64,000 nt of DNA. It comes from an uncultured Ectothiorhodospiraceae bacterium (GTDB lineage: Bacteria; Pseudomonadota; Gammaproteobacteria; UBA6429; Thiohalophilaceae). The stretch is taken from NCBI GenBank assembly GCA_947259575.1, contig CAMYMU010000037.1, forward strand, positions 64,001-128,000. Reading direction: 5' to 3'. A program made the translations under genes and the position numbers. This document shows positions 34,491 to 45,300 of the stretch, one piece after another. The notes under the pieces are model-generated. The model did no database searches. It worked only from the letters and a program-made list of their open reading frames with translations, and had not been told where the DNA came from. Each line of letters begins with the position of its first letter. The first letter of the stretch is position 1.

Positions 34491-35291
34491 TTAGTTTAAA
34501 AGTTTTCCAATTTCGTCGAGTTTCATTTTTAACGGATCATTATTCCAGTTCTCTGGAACATTTGTTGTTTCTACACGATGTTGTGCATGGAACTCCGATA
34601 ACCGCTTTTCACGAATACGAGCTGTAGCGATTTTAACACCGCGAGCAGGATTAAATTCACCTTTACATTCTTTATTTACTAATCCTGTAAGGCAGGCTAT
34701 AGGCGAGCTCCTGAGCTTACCATCGTTAATGATTCCTGTTAATTCATCCAGTAACTGTTGAGACTTCGTAAACTGGAACTGGGATACAAGGTTGATTGCT
34801 TGTTCAGTTTCCTGTTTGCTCAATGTTGAAGGTGTAATTAGCTGTTCTTCGCTACTTTCTACCGACTTATTTGTAGTAGTACTACTACTACATACATAAT
34901 TAGTATCAGTAGTAAGTAAATTTTCCTGAGTTTCCGGAATAGGTGTATTACTATCCGGTGTGCCCGGTTCCGGTTTATCCGGATAGGGTGACAACGGAAG
35001 TTCATAGACGAAATAGATATATCCTTCTATATTTCCGGATGGATTGCGTTTTTGCTGTCGCTCAATGTAACCAAATGTAATCAGTTCCTTTAGCATTCGA
35101 TAGATCTTATCTCTACCTGATGGAGCTTGCTTTATCAAATATTCGACATTAACCGTCCAGTCATCTGGCTTTGATAACAAAAAGACTAGCAGACCTCGAG
35201 AATCCCAATTCAGCCTTATGTCTTTAAGTGGGGTATGCGATACAACAAGAAACTGACCATTACGAGGAGTACGAATAATCGTCGAGTTCAT
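34491..35291 (-). CDS. Winged-helix protein, probable replication initiator-like
   Basis: The 266-residue protein has an N-terminal winged-helix region (LKDIRLNWDSRGLLVFLLSK, then SGRDKIYRMLKELITFGYIER). This is the layout of HTH_36/RepO-type replication proteins of phages and plasmids. The middle is a low-complexity linker rich in Pro/Thr/Ser. The C-terminal part has INDGKLRSSPIACLTGLV and a basic segment, as in DnaD-like proteins. It lies beside the origin-like region and overlaps the upstream small regulator gene by 4 nt (ATGA). Confidence 0.6.
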   Translation of the reverse strand: MNSTIIRTPRNGQFLVVSHTPLKDIRLNWDSRGLLVFLLSKPDDWTVNVEYLIKQAPSGRDKIYRMLKELITFGYIERQQKRNPSGNIEGYIYFVYELPLSPYPDKPEPGTPDSNTPIPETQENLLTTDTNYVCSSSTTTNKSVESSEEQLITPSTLSKQETEQAINLVSQFQFTKSQQLLDELTGIINDGKLRSSPIACLTGLVNKECKGEFNPARGVKIATARIREKRLSEFHAQHRVETTNVPENWNNDPLKMKLDEIGKLLN

Positions 35292-35536
35292 TCACCACCT
35301 CCTTGCTCAAGTATAATTTTTGCTACTTGATCAGTTGGGTAATACACACCACGCCCAATTCGACAACAGCATGAACGTAAGCAGACCATTGCAGGTGTTG
35401 TCCCTTTGCATAGAGAATATCGTAAACCACCTACAGAACGCTTTAGAATCATTGCTAAGTCACGCTGTGTGAGTAATGGACCATGTTGTTTAATAAGTTC
35501 ACTTACTAAATTACTTATTTGCTGAATATCAGACAT
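35288..35536 (-). CDS. Small DNA-binding-like protein
   Basis: The 82-residue protein has a putative helix-turn-helix (LLTQRDLAMILKRSVGGLRYSL) and a short C-terminal part (GRGVYYPTDQVAKIIL) typical of small plasmid or phage regulators. It is coupled to the replication-like gene by a 4-nt overlap and has AGGAGAT 8 nt upstream of its start. The function is probably regulation of replication or excision. Confidence 0.6.
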   Translation of the reverse strand: MSDIQQISNLVSELIKQHGPLLTQRDLAMILKRSVGGLRYSLCKGTTPAMVCLRSCCCRIGRGVYYPTDQVAKIILEQGGGE

Positions 35537-35877
35537 AACATCTCCTTAGCGATAAAAACCGCAGATAAAAAACATAATAGAAACAAAATCTGGAGAGCCG
35601 ACGGGCTTCCAGAACCAAAGTACAAATTGAAGAAATGACCGGAAATCGGTCGGTATGAGAATGGTTATCGGTAAGTGATTACCAATATTTGTTTTATGAT
35701 GCGGTTAACCCGCTAAGTTAAATGAGGTGTCCATACCTTAAACGTTGGTTCCATATGCCAACGTTATGTTTAGCATAGTATGCCGATTCTAGAATTGTCA
35801 ATATGAGCATTTAAACTTTACTTATAAATACGTAAAACTAATGCAAACTAATATATTAATTAGCATGGAGGTAAACC
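35537..35877. promoter_or_regulatory. Divergent promoter region with palindrome
   Basis: 341 nt between divergent genes. A perfect 8-bp inverted repeat AACGTTGG/CCAACGTT (35741-35748 with 35758-35765) with a 9-nt spacer is a likely operator. GGTTATC and GATTACC words lie near 35665. No gene is visible. Confidence 0.5.
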
Positions 35878-36339
35878 ATGCCAAGTCGCGAATCAAAAGA
35901 ACCAGAAGATTACTTAATTGAAATAACGGACTTTCAGTTTGAATATATGTTTAGCCTGGCGCATACAAAATACGAGATAGGCCCTTATACAGAGTATTGC
36001 CAGCCAAAAATACTAGGTAAATTGTTATACCCGCAAATCAAGGATGTAACAGATGTAGAGGTGTATCTTGTAGCCGATCGATCCCTTGATGAGTCACTAT
36101 CACAAGTAGTAAATGCAAGGCGGTTTGAACCAATAGCTGTTGGTGGCATAGAAAAGCAAGGGGAGGTGCTTGAAGTTCGATTATCTACACCTTTCGCCGC
36201 AATGGCTCTACTCGCCTCGGTTTTAGAGAATAAAAGGCAAAGATATTTATCACTACATGGTAAAAAACTGAAATATAGAAAAGCGAAAGTACAGATGTAT
36301 AATTTTTCAAATGAGTATGATCAGGAGGATTATATATAA
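35878..36339 (+). CDS. Hypothetical protein
   Basis: The 153-residue soluble protein has a strong ribosome binding site (GGAGG, 5 nt upstream). The sequence looks alpha/beta (VEVYLVADRSLDE, then EVLEVRLSTPFAAMALLASVL) with a charged C-terminus. No family is recognised. It is convergent with the PIN-like gene. Confidence 0.6.
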   Translation: MPSRESKEPEDYLIEITDFQFEYMFSLAHTKYEIGPYTEYCQPKILGKLLYPQIKDVTDVEVYLVADRSLDESLSQVVNARRFEPIAVGGIEKQGEVLEVRLSTPFAAMALLASVLENKRQRYLSLHGKKLKYRKAKVQMYNFSNEYDQEDYI

Positions 36340-36358
36340 GGGAAGATTTTAGTGTTTA

Positions 36359-36919
36359 CTACGGTGGTTTTTCACCAAAGATAGTTATGAACTCTTGGCG
36401 AAAATCTGCTGGTTTATCCCCGATATATTTCCAGTACGCTACAATTTGACGCACTTTATCCATATCAATATGGGCACATTCAACCATAAGTTTCATAAGG
36501 TAGAGTGTTTTATTTGTATTGATCCCGAAATTAGTGGCTAGACAGATCATATCCGTATCATCAGTAATAACGGGTATATCTAAAACATAACCATGTGCAA
36601 GGCATAAAATATCAATATCAGATACACCAAGCTGATTATCAATTTTATGTTGTTTCAGGAAATCAATGGCAATTTGAATACTTCTTTTGTTTTTTTTGGA
36701 AAGAGCGAGACGTTTCAGCCTGTTTTGTATATATTCATTCTCATCGACCCATGAGAATTTTGTCTGCAGCCTTTTATTCCTATCAAACTCATCATTTAAT
36801 TCTTTCAATACATAAAGGCAGTGATTTTCATCTCCAAAAACGGTATCAAGTAGTGGATGGATACTCTTTGCTAAACGGAAATAGGAATTTGAGTCGAGCA
36901 ATATTTTCGACTGTGGCAT
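36359..36919 (-). CDS. PIN-domain-like protein, probable toxin
   Basis: The 186-residue protein starts KILLDSNSYFRL and contains VSDIDILCLAHG and VITDDTDMICLA. These are the spaced acidic residues of PIN-type RNases (first Asp near residue 9, an Asp pair near 120, then DDTD). It shares one base with the upstream gene's stop (TAATG), so translation is coupled. With an XRE-ImmA partner it looks like a toxin-antitoxin or stress-switch pair. Confidence 0.7.
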   Translation of the reverse strand: MPQSKILLDSNSYFRLAKSIHPLLDTVFGDENHCLYVLKELNDEFDRNKRLQTKFSWVDENEYIQNRLKRLALSKKNKRSIQIAIDFLKQHKIDNQLGVSDIDILCLAHGYVLDIPVITDDTDMICLATNFGINTNKTLYLMKLMVECAHIDMDKVRQIVAYWKYIGDKPADFRQEFITIFGEKPP

Positions 36920-38055
36920 TAAGAGAGCTCCGCATGGATTCCCTTCGCGTCTAACAGAGGAATATCAAGAATAGATTGAACATAACCCGCAGATTTTCGA
37001 TTTTCGATTAAATATGATTTTAATGCTTCAAAAAAATGCGTTTCAAAAATTTCACTTGACGATTGGATATAGCTTTTTGTAGATATATTATCTTGACCCA
37101 ATATGGTCTGACTAATAGTGTGAAATTGCTTATTAAAGTTAGTATTTGCACCAAAAAGACTATTTCGATTGGCAAGCTTTATCTCAGGTAGTCCATAATG
37201 TTTTGCATAGTTATTAATCTCATAAAAAACAGAGATCAAAGAAATTGAATAACAATCAGCAACAGTTCTAATCTTAGCGATACGACTTTTATCTGACCGT
37301 GCCTTAGCTACAGCAGTATAAGCTTTACTCGCTAAAGTCTCAGGGAATATCAGAGCACCGGCTAGGGCATCTGCAAAATCTTCCCCTTCTTCACTTCCGC
37401 TTAACTCGGGTGTGTAAACATGACTTAACTCGTGTGCCATCCAGAACTTAAAATCATGCACCTCAACATCAAGATTGAGATATACCCATGTTGTCATTGA
37501 ATCTGGTAGATAAATATGTAGAGCATTTTCATGCTTTTCTTTTTTTCCCCACAATACAGGAACAATAACAGCCTGTAGATCATTAAACTTCTTAATTAGA
37601 TGTACAAAGTCCAGCTCATCATCTGGACCAAGACCAATCTCAGAGCGAATTTTTTGGGCAACAGTTTGTAAGTATTCGTAATCGATTGACGGTGTTTTTA
37701 GCGTTGCTGGTTGCACCAAGAGGTCGTAAGGTAAATATGGAACAAGATTGGATAGTGACCGGCCTATCTCTATTGCATGTGCTACATGTTTGGCTGTCGT
37801 TTTAGTATTGCGGCGTTTCCGAAAGGCAATTATAGGTTCTGAAGGATCATCCTCTCGGAGTATAATATCGTCCATCCGCAAATCTAAGGCCATTGCAAGC
37901 TTTAGTAATTTATCGGGCCTCGGGAATTTAATTCCCTGTATCCATTTAGAAACAGCTTCTCTTGTAATGCCGAGTGATTTGGCAATATTGGTTTGCGATA
38001 AACCAGCTTCGTCCATGGCTGTGTTTATAGCATCAAGATTTAATCTCTTTTTCAT
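36919..38055 (-). CDS. XRE helix-turn-helix / ImmA-IrrE metallopeptidase fusion
   Basis: Residues 1-60 form an XRE HTH (LSQTNIAKSLGITREAVSKW). The C-terminal part has MAHELSHVYTPE (about residue 205) and EEGEDFADALAGA downstream, the HExxH zinc-protease motif of ImmA/IrrE proteins. The family both represses DNA and cleaves or senses protein partners. I chose the ATG at 38055; a TTG at 38082 would add nine residues and run through the palindromic operator. It is coupled to the PIN-like gene by TAATG. Confidence 0.82.
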   Translation of the reverse strand: MKKRLNLDAINTAMDEAGLSQTNIAKSLGITREAVSKWIQGIKFPRPDKLLKLAMALDLRMDDIILREDDPSEPIIAFRKRRNTKTTAKHVAHAIEIGRSLSNLVPYLPYDLLVQPATLKTPSIDYEYLQTVAQKIRSEIGLGPDDELDFVHLIKKFNDLQAVIVPVLWGKKEKHENALHIYLPDSMTTWVYLNLDVEVHDFKFWMAHELSHVYTPELSGSEEGEDFADALAGALIFPETLASKAYTAVAKARSDKSRIAKIRTVADCYSISLISVFYEINNYAKHYGLPEIKLANRNSLFGANTNFNKQFHTISQTILGQDNISTKSYIQSSSEIFETHFFEALKSYLIENRKSAGYVQSILDIPLLDAKGIHAELS

Positions 38056-38068
38056 TGGGCGCGCATTC

Positions 38069-38091
38069 TGACAGGCTGTCAACTTTTGTCA
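38069..38091. promoter_or_regulatory. Candidate operator of the XRE-ImmA/PIN pair
   Basis: TGACAG-G-CTGTCA (38069-38081) is a perfect palindrome, next to a repeated TGTCAAC word. It lies just upstream of the XRE start and includes a TTGACA-like sequence on the minus strand. It probably mediates autoregulation. Confidence 0.5.
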
Positions 38092-38306
38092 ACTGAAGTT
38101 ATTATATTATCGTCTTATCGGATAGAAACTTCTGCAATTATTCAAACATTTTATTATTAAAATTTTAATGTCTATATAAATCTATTTGATCGGGAAGAGG
38201 GAATTGTAAACTAAAGCTTTAATAAATATCTAAAAGCTTGTTTTTATTAAAGCCTGCCTTTAATATAGGATCTAGTCGGATCCATACTAAAGGCTCGCGA
38301 TAATAA

Positions 38307-39443
38307 ATGACTCCACAGAGCACAGGGGAATTCCAAAACCAGGAAGAAGGTTTTAAAGCCTTTATTCCATCACCTTTGCCGCCTGATCCACCTGTAGAAA
38401 TTGACCAGGAGATGCAGCAATTGCTCTCAAGGGCGGATAGGGCATTGGGCAGATTGGACGGTTCAATACGCACACTGCCGAATCCAGATCTCTTTGTTTT
38501 CATGTACGTTCGAAAGGAAGCGGTGTTATCCAGTCAAATCGAAGGTACTCAGAGTTCTTTGAATGACTTACTTCAAGTAGAAGCCGAAATTTACGATCCT
38601 GATCAGCCACAAGATGTTGATGAAGTTTTGAATTATGTTCGTGCGATGAATTTCGGTATGGAACGGCTGGATACGCTTCCATTATCTATGCGTTTGATTC
38701 GTGAAATTCACGAAATATTAATGTCTGGGGTAAGAGGGGGGAACCATCAGCCTGGTGAATTTCGAAGAATTCAAAATTGGATAGGTCCGATAGGGTGTAC
38801 TGCAAAAGAAGCTACCTTTGTACCCCCACCACCGAATGTCTTGAGTGATGTTTTGGCTGATTTGGAGAAGTTTCTACACGATGAAAGCCTGCCACCACTA
38901 ATAATAATCGGCTTAGCGCATGCTCAGTTTGAAACAATCCATCCATTTTTAGATGGCAATGGTCGTATGGGACGATTGCTGATTGCCTTTATGTTGTATC
39001 AAAGAGAAATATTGCAGACACCAGTACTTTATTTGTCATATTACTTCAAAAGATATCGTAGTGATTACTACGATCATTTACAGAAGATTCGTGAAGATGG
39101 TGACTGGGAAGGTTGGTTAAAATTCTTTTTAAAAGGCGTAGGGGAAGTTGCAAAAGAAGCAACTGAAACTTCACGCAAGATTGTTGATTTGCGAGAAAGG
39201 CATCGTCAGCTTATTGTCGATGAATTTGGTCGGGTAGCACAAAATGGAATGCGTGTGCTAGAGCACCTTTATCAACGACCCTACATCAGAGTTCAAGATA
39301 TTGAAAAGTTAACCCAGGTTAGTTTTCCTGCAGCCAATAATTTAATGAATAAATTTGTTGAGCATGATCTGTTAACGGAAGTCACAGGTCAGTCACGGAA
39401 TCGACAGTTTCGCTATGGATCTTACATTGACTTGTTCAGTTAA
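38307..39443 (+). CDS. Fic-domain protein with intact inhibitory helix
   Basis: The 378-residue protein has the canonical Fic motif HPFLDGNGRMGR (from residue 212), so AMP transfer to protein targets is likely. The N-terminal motif S75-S-Q-I-E79-G80 fits the (S/T)xxxE(G/N) inhibitory helix of class II Fic proteins. The C-terminal part is a winged-helix (RVLEHLYQRPYIRVQDIEKL). Such proteins are frequent in defence islands. It begins a same-strand run and stops 12 nt before the MmeI-like gene. Confidence 0.9.
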   Translation: MTPQSTGEFQNQEEGFKAFIPSPLPPDPPVEIDQEMQQLLSRADRALGRLDGSIRTLPNPDLFVFMYVRKEAVLSSQIEGTQSSLNDLLQVEAEIYDPDQPQDVDEVLNYVRAMNFGMERLDTLPLSMRLIREIHEILMSGVRGGNHQPGEFRRIQNWIGPIGCTAKEATFVPPPPNVLSDVLADLEKFLHDESLPPLIIIGLAHAQFETIHPFLDGNGRMGRLLIAFMLYQREILQTPVLYLSYYFKRYRSDYYDHLQKIREDGDWEGWLKFFLKGVGEVAKEATETSRKIVDLRERHRQLIVDEFGRVAQNGMRVLEHLYQRPYIRVQDIEKLTQVSFPAANNLMNKFVEHDLLTEVTGQSRNRQFRYGSYIDLFS

Positions 39444-39455
39444 TGGATTAAGAGT

Positions 39456-42185
39456 ATGCCATTAGCAAGAAAACACATAAGAAATAACGCACACGCATTT
39501 GTAAAAGAATGGCAGGGTGAATCACGCGAGCATGCCGAAGCTAAATCATTTTGGGAGGCATTCTTTCAGGTATTCGGTGTTAACCGTCGTCGTATAGCGA
39601 GTTTTGAGGAGCCGGTTAAAAAAGCAGATACAGGTACAGGTTTTATAGATTTACTTTGGAAAGGTAAGTTGCTCATTGAACATAAATCACGTGGTAAGGA
39701 TCTGAACAAGGCATACACTCAGGCGCTTAATTACTTTCCAGGTTTGAAAGATGAAGAATTACCCCGTTATGTGCTTGTTTCAGATTTTGAGCGATTTCGG
39801 CTTTACGATTTAGATGCGGGTGGTAAGTTTGAATTCGTTCTTGCTGAACTACCCGACAAAATCCATTTATTCGATTTTATTGCCGGTTATGAAGAACTCA
39901 CCGAGCAGTACGAAGAATACGAACTCAATATCCAAGCCGCTGAAAAGCTTGGCCAGCTCCATGACGCATTACTCGAAAGCGGGTATACCGGCCACTACCT
40001 TGAGGTGTTTTTGGTGCGGGTTTTATTCTGCTTATTCGCCGAAGATACAGGTATTTTTTCTCGCCACCAATTTATCAATTATTTGATTAATTTCACAAAG
40101 TCCGATGGTAACGATACTGACCTACATCTATCGAAACTTTTTCAAGTGCTCGACAAACAAGACCATGATCGCAGTAAGAATCTTAGCGAAGAACTCAATG
40201 CGTTCCCCTATGTCAACGGCCATTTGTTCGCTGAACGAATTGATATGCCGACATTTAGCGAAGATATGCGTGATATGCTGCTGGACTGTGCCTATTTCGA
40301 TTGGGGAAGCATTTCACCAGCCATCTTCGGTTCGCTTTTTCAATCGGTCATGGACAAAGCAACACGGCGTACCTTGGGTGCGCACTACACGTCTGAGAAA
40401 AATATACAGAGACTGATTAAGCCGTTATTCCTAGACTCGCTGTATGAAGAATTCGACAAAATCAAGTCTTTAAAACAGGTCAACATGAAGCAAAAAGCCT
40501 TGTTCGAGTTTCAAAAGAAACTCTCCGAACTCAGCTTTTTAGATCCTGCGTGTGGTTGCGGTAATTTCTTGGTTATTACCTATCGAGAGATTAGAAGACT
40601 TGAATTAGCCATTCTGAAAGAGCAGCAAAAAGATAAGCAAAATCAACATATGGATTTTGACATTGACCCGCTTATCAGTCTTGATCACTTTCATGGTATA
40701 GAGATTGAAGAATGGCCTGCACGTATTGCAGAGGTGGCCATGTGGCTCACCCAGCACCAGATGAACCGTGAGTTTGCTAAACAGTTTGGTCGTGAACCGG
40801 ATTTATTACCCTTAACAACGGCAGCACATGTCGTACATGACAATGCGCTGCAAATTGACTGGAATGATGTTGTTTCAAAAGAGAATCTAAATTATATCAT
40901 TGGTAATCCGCCGTTTGTGGGGAAAGCATATCGTAGCAATGAACAAAATCAGAATATGGCTGATGTTTTTTCAGGGTTTAAGAATCATAAAATACTAGAT
41001 TTTGTAACTTGTTGGTATGTTAAATCAGCAAGTTTTATACAGGATACAACAATAGAAGCTGCATTAGTTTCAACAAACTCCATCACCATGGGAGAACAAG
41101 TATCGTTGCTTTGGAAACTATTATTGGATTTGGGTATACATATTAATTTTGCACATCGAACATTTGCTTGGGACTCCGAGGCAAGGGGAAAAGCCGCTGT
41201 GCATGTAGTAATTATTGGTTTTGCTAATTTTGATAGTAATAATAAAATTATTTTTAATTATTTAGATATTAAGGGTGAACCGATCGAAATTAAGGCAAAA
41301 AATATTAGTCCTTACCTCATAGATGCACCCGATACTGTCGTTGAGAATAGAAATAAACCAATTTGTAATATATCACCAATGGTATTTGGTAGTATGCCAA
41401 ATGATGGTGGCCATTTATTATTATCTAAAGAAGAGAAAGATGAATTATTAAATAAAGAACCTAATGCTGAAAAGTGGATTAGACCACTACTAGGTTCAAA
41501 AGAGTTTATTAATAAAATTGAACGTTGGTGCTTGTGGTTGTTGGATATAAGCCCTGCTGAGTTGAAGTCACTGCCAGAGATTTTGAAACGTGTAGAAATG
41601 GTAAAGTCATATCGTTTGGCTAGCAATAGGGCTGCTACTAAGAAATTGGCAAATATACCGACACTATTTGGTGAAGTTCGACACCCCAATGCCAATTATA
41701 TCCTTGTCCCAAAAGTCTCATCAGAGCGTCGTAAATATATTCCTATGGGTCTCGTAGACAAAACCACAATAAGCACGGATTTAAATTTGTTGATTCCGAA
41801 TGGTACTCTTTATGAGTTTGGGCTAATGGAATCGAAAATACATATGGCCTGGATGCGGACTGTATGTGGTCGTCTAAAAAGCGATTACCGATATTCAGCC
41901 AAATTAGTCTATAACAACTTCCCTTGGCCAGAGCCTAATGAGGCACTAAAAGAACATGTTGAAAAAGCTGCTCAAGCTGTACTTGATTCACGGGATAATT
42001 ATCCTGATAGTTCACTAGCTGATCTCTATGACCCATTAACCATGCCTTCTGATCTGCGGAAGGCCCATCAGCAACTCGATAATGCTGTAGATCGTTGTTA
42101 TCGAAAGGAAGCATTCAAGGATGATGCAGATAGATTAGCATTTTTATTCAATGAATATGCTAGGTTAACGCAAGGCATCATTTAA
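39456..42185 (+). CDS. MmeI-like restriction enzyme/adenine methyltransferase (type IIL)
   Basis: The 909-residue single-chain enzyme has, in order: an N-terminal PD-(D/E)xK nuclease with D65 and E75-H-K77 (FIDLLW...LLIEHK); a helical spacer; the SAM-binding motif FLDPACGCGNFL (about residue 362); the N6-adenine catalytic motif NPPF (residue 484); and a C-terminal target-recognition part ending FPWPEP and a helical bundle. Length and order match MmeI. It modifies and cuts with one specificity domain. Fic precedes it by 12 nt and a small Cys protein follows at 15 nt. Confidence 0.87.
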   Translation: MPLARKHIRNNAHAFVKEWQGESREHAEAKSFWEAFFQVFGVNRRRIASFEEPVKKADTGTGFIDLLWKGKLLIEHKSRGKDLNKAYTQALNYFPGLKDEELPRYVLVSDFERFRLYDLDAGGKFEFVLAELPDKIHLFDFIAGYEELTEQYEEYELNIQAAEKLGQLHDALLESGYTGHYLEVFLVRVLFCLFAEDTGIFSRHQFINYLINFTKSDGNDTDLHLSKLFQVLDKQDHDRSKNLSEELNAFPYVNGHLFAERIDMPTFSEDMRDMLLDCAYFDWGSISPAIFGSLFQSVMDKATRRTLGAHYTSEKNIQRLIKPLFLDSLYEEFDKIKSLKQVNMKQKALFEFQKKLSELSFLDPACGCGNFLVITYREIRRLELAILKEQQKDKQNQHMDFDIDPLISLDHFHGIEIEEWPARIAEVAMWLTQHQMNREFAKQFGREPDLLPLTTAAHVVHDNALQIDWNDVVSKENLNYIIGNPPFVGKAYRSNEQNQNMADVFSGFKNHKILDFVTCWYVKSASFIQDTTIEAALVSTNSITMGEQVSLLWKLLLDLGIHINFAHRTFAWDSEARGKAAVHVVIIGFANFDSNNKIIFNYLDIKGEPIEIKAKNISPYLIDAPDTVVENRNKPICNISPMVFGSMPNDGGHLLLSKEEKDELLNKEPNAEKWIRPLLGSKEFINKIERWCLWLLDISPAELKSLPEILKRVEMVKSYRLASNRAATKKLANIPTLFGEVRHPNANYILVPKVSSERRKYIPMGLVDKTTISTDLNLLIPNGTLYEFGLMESKIHMAWMRTVCGRLKSDYRYSAKLVYNNFPWPEPNEALKEHVEKAAQAVLDSRDNYPDSSLADLYDPLTMPSDLRKAHQQLDNAVDRCYRKEAFKDDADRLAFLFNEYARLTQGII

Positions 42186-42200
42186 TACAGATTATTTGTC

Positions 42201-42350
42201 ATGGGCACAATTTATCATTACAAATGCTCAAAATGTGTAAAAGAAGCAACAAAGCTGGATCACGATTTGGATGAAGGATTTCACCAATCCCCAATTTGTG
42301 GAAAAAAAGAAGATGAATTTCTTTATTACAGCTTTTATATGATTGGGTGA
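42201..42350 (+). CDS. Very small Cys protein, zinc-ribbon-like
   Basis: The 49-residue ORF reads MGTIYHYKCSKCVKEATKL... then SPICGKKEDEF. CSKC near residue 9 and ICG near residue 35 give the look of a zinc ribbon in which one Cys of the second knuckle is Ser. It fills the gap between two large defence-type genes in the same orientation, 15 nt after one and 45 nt before the other. No strong ribosome binding site is seen. It could be a real partner or a chance ORF. Confidence 0.45.
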   Translation: MGTIYHYKCSKCVKEATKLDHDLDEGFHQSPICGKKEDEFLYYSFYMIG

Positions 42351-42395
42351 TTTATATAGATTTCCTAGAAAGGTTGATTTTTAGGTACATGAATT

Positions 42396-45300
42396 GTGAC
42401 TTCTACAGAAGATTTTAAATCAGATTCTAAACGTGATGCAACTGATAGCATTAGAGGCTATGTTTACCAAATTTATCAAAGTGCATTAGCATGGATGCAG
42501 CTAAAAGAGAATGAGATTCTAATACTTGAAGGTGCAGAGGATTTTGATGTCCATAGTGAATTATCTGTTACTACAACTCAAATTAAAGATGTTTCCAATA
42601 ATCTAACGTTACGAAGCAAATCTATTATAGATTCAATAAACAACTATTGGACTTGCTGCGAGGATAATGCAGGTTACAATATTGTTTTTCGATTTCTTAC
42701 CACAGCTGAAGCTGGCCAAGAACAAGGTTTCCCATTCGGGCCTGATCAAAAAGGTTTAGAATACTGGACAAAAGTTCAGTCTGATCAAAGTGATATTGGT
42801 CCATTAAGAGAATACCTACTCCAATTAAATTTGAACCCAAATCTTTTATCATTCATAGAGACATCAACAGAAGAAGAAATTCGTGAAAAGTTAATTGGCT
42901 GCATTAAATGGGATATGGGAAATAAACCAAGGGAGGCCCTTCAGTATATTCTTGAAGATAAACTCAAAGTACATGGATTAAAACTGCATATTAATTCTCA
43001 CTATTCCTGCCAGGCGCTACCTCATATTCTTAAAAAAATTGCAGACCTTTTGTCTACTAAAGGGCTCAAAGTACTTAGGTTAGGTGATTTTCTAACATGC
43101 TTTGATGAGGCAACAACAATAACTATACCTCGAGGAAGAAGAGAGGTAATAACTAGTGACAATAATTTTAAACAATTAGCTGTCATGTCTGATTTAGTTG
43201 AGATGTCACGACTAGAAAATGTCTCTAAATCTTTTGATAGCCCTATACCAATAGTAGATGGTGGAATATCCAGATCAGTAAATGTCTCTAAATTATCTAG
43301 CCTTCTTCTTGAACAACGTGTCATTTTTTTATATGGAAGTAGCGGATTAGGGAAGACTAATCTTGCAACACTAATTTCTGATGAAATTGGTGGAAATTGG
43401 CAGTGGGCTAGTTTCCGCGGTATGCAATTCGAACAGATTAAAGATCTTCTTAAATTTACTAGTTATGCATTAAATGAGGCGAAACTTACACCATTTCTCG
43501 TATTAGATGACATTGATCTTAGCCAAATATACCAGTATGAACGAGAATTCATATCCGCTATTTTCTCTGTTATAGATTCAAATGGAATGGTAATTGTTAC
43601 TGGGCCAGTACGGCCGCCACTTCAGCTCTTACTGAAGCTTTGGAAAAATGAAACATGCGAGGTTTCTGTTCCTTATTTTGATGAATCTGAAGTCACAGAT
43701 ATGGTGCTTGCACATGGTCTTACTGAAAGCAAGGATGCTAGTACCTGGGCTAGAATGATTTGGTTAACCACAAGTGGGCATCCTCAATTGGTTCATGCTC
43801 GGGTAAGGAACTTCAGTACTAAGGGCTGGCCACCTTTTAACTTATCTGATTTCACTGAACCTGAAGACATAGAGAGAGTAAGAACAGAAGCAAGGGTTAG
43901 ACTAATAAATGAATTTCCAGATGAAAATGCTCGCACACTTGCATATCGATTGAGCCTATTAAATGGGGCTTTTACTCGTGAAACTGCGATAGCTGTTGCA
44001 GGGACAACACCTCCAATAAATCTTCCTGGAGAAGCCTTTGATGCAATTATAGGTCCTTGGATTGAAAGAGAGGGAGAGGACCGTTATCGAATTTCACCAT
44101 TGTTAACAGGGGCGGCTCGTGATGTCTTATCGAAAGCGGAAATTTCAGCAGTCCATACAGCAATTGCAATTAGTATCCTCTTACGCAGGAAAATGGACCA
44201 ATTCGAGGTTAGCACAGCTTTTTTTCACGCTTATATGGCAAAAGATATAGCGGTGTTGGCCAAGCTTGCTTACAACATTTCAACAATTAGTAGGGAAAAT
44301 ACGTATCCTCTGTATAACTCAATGATTTGGTTTACATTGTTGGGCTTGGAGGAAGGTCAAAGAATCCTACCAGATAATCCTGAAATAGATTTGATGCTTC
44401 GCTTGGCACAATACAAGTTAATTGCTTCCTCGACAGAACCAGACAAGGCAATAGCTGTTATTGAACGTGTGGAGGAAACACTAAATGGGATAGAATCATC
44501 AGAATTAAAACTTCATTCTGAGACTTCTGCATACGCCTTGATACTTAACACACTTGATGTCCAAATACCGTCATCGATGGTAATACGAATGTTGTCACGC
44601 TTAATTGATATTAACGAAGACAGTTCAGCCCTTAAAGATATTTCTGAATCTATGAGAAAAGATCAGGCTATTCTTCCTCTCTTAGGCGAAAATACACCTG
44701 CACAAGTCTTTTTTTCGTACTTAGGTGCACGGCTAAGTGGACTTAATGATCTATACGAACTTATTACATCATTGGAGTCAATTCCAGAAAAGAAGCGTGA
44801 TCATTTGTTATCAGTTTTTGATACCTATACTGATTTTGCGCCTCTTCTAGTTAATCGAGCTTGGTGGAAAGAATTAAATAATGGGGAACTTGATGTACCT
44901 AGAGCCCTTGAGGTATTTGAATATACATTATCAAAAGCTAGGGAGTGGAAGATTTCTGAACTTATAAAGGCCTGTTTTGTTGCGAAATCTGTTATTCAAG
45001 ATGAGTATGGTCATTCCACAGAATTAGCATTAGAAGTATTAGATTTGGCAGATAGAGAATTCCCAAACGAAGCTTGTTTGGTAAATCAGCGAGCGAAAGT
45101 GCTCTTTAATGCCGAACGAGATATAGAAGCATTGCCGATCGCTAATAAAGCCTTATCTTTACCTAACTTATCAGATATAGAGTATGTTTTTTGTTGTAGA
45201 GTAGCTGGGAAAGCGGCTGCAAAATCAGGTGATTGGGTAGAGTCTGAACGTTTATTCAGGCAGGGCGCAGAAAAGGCAATTCAGTCAAGTACTCAAATGA

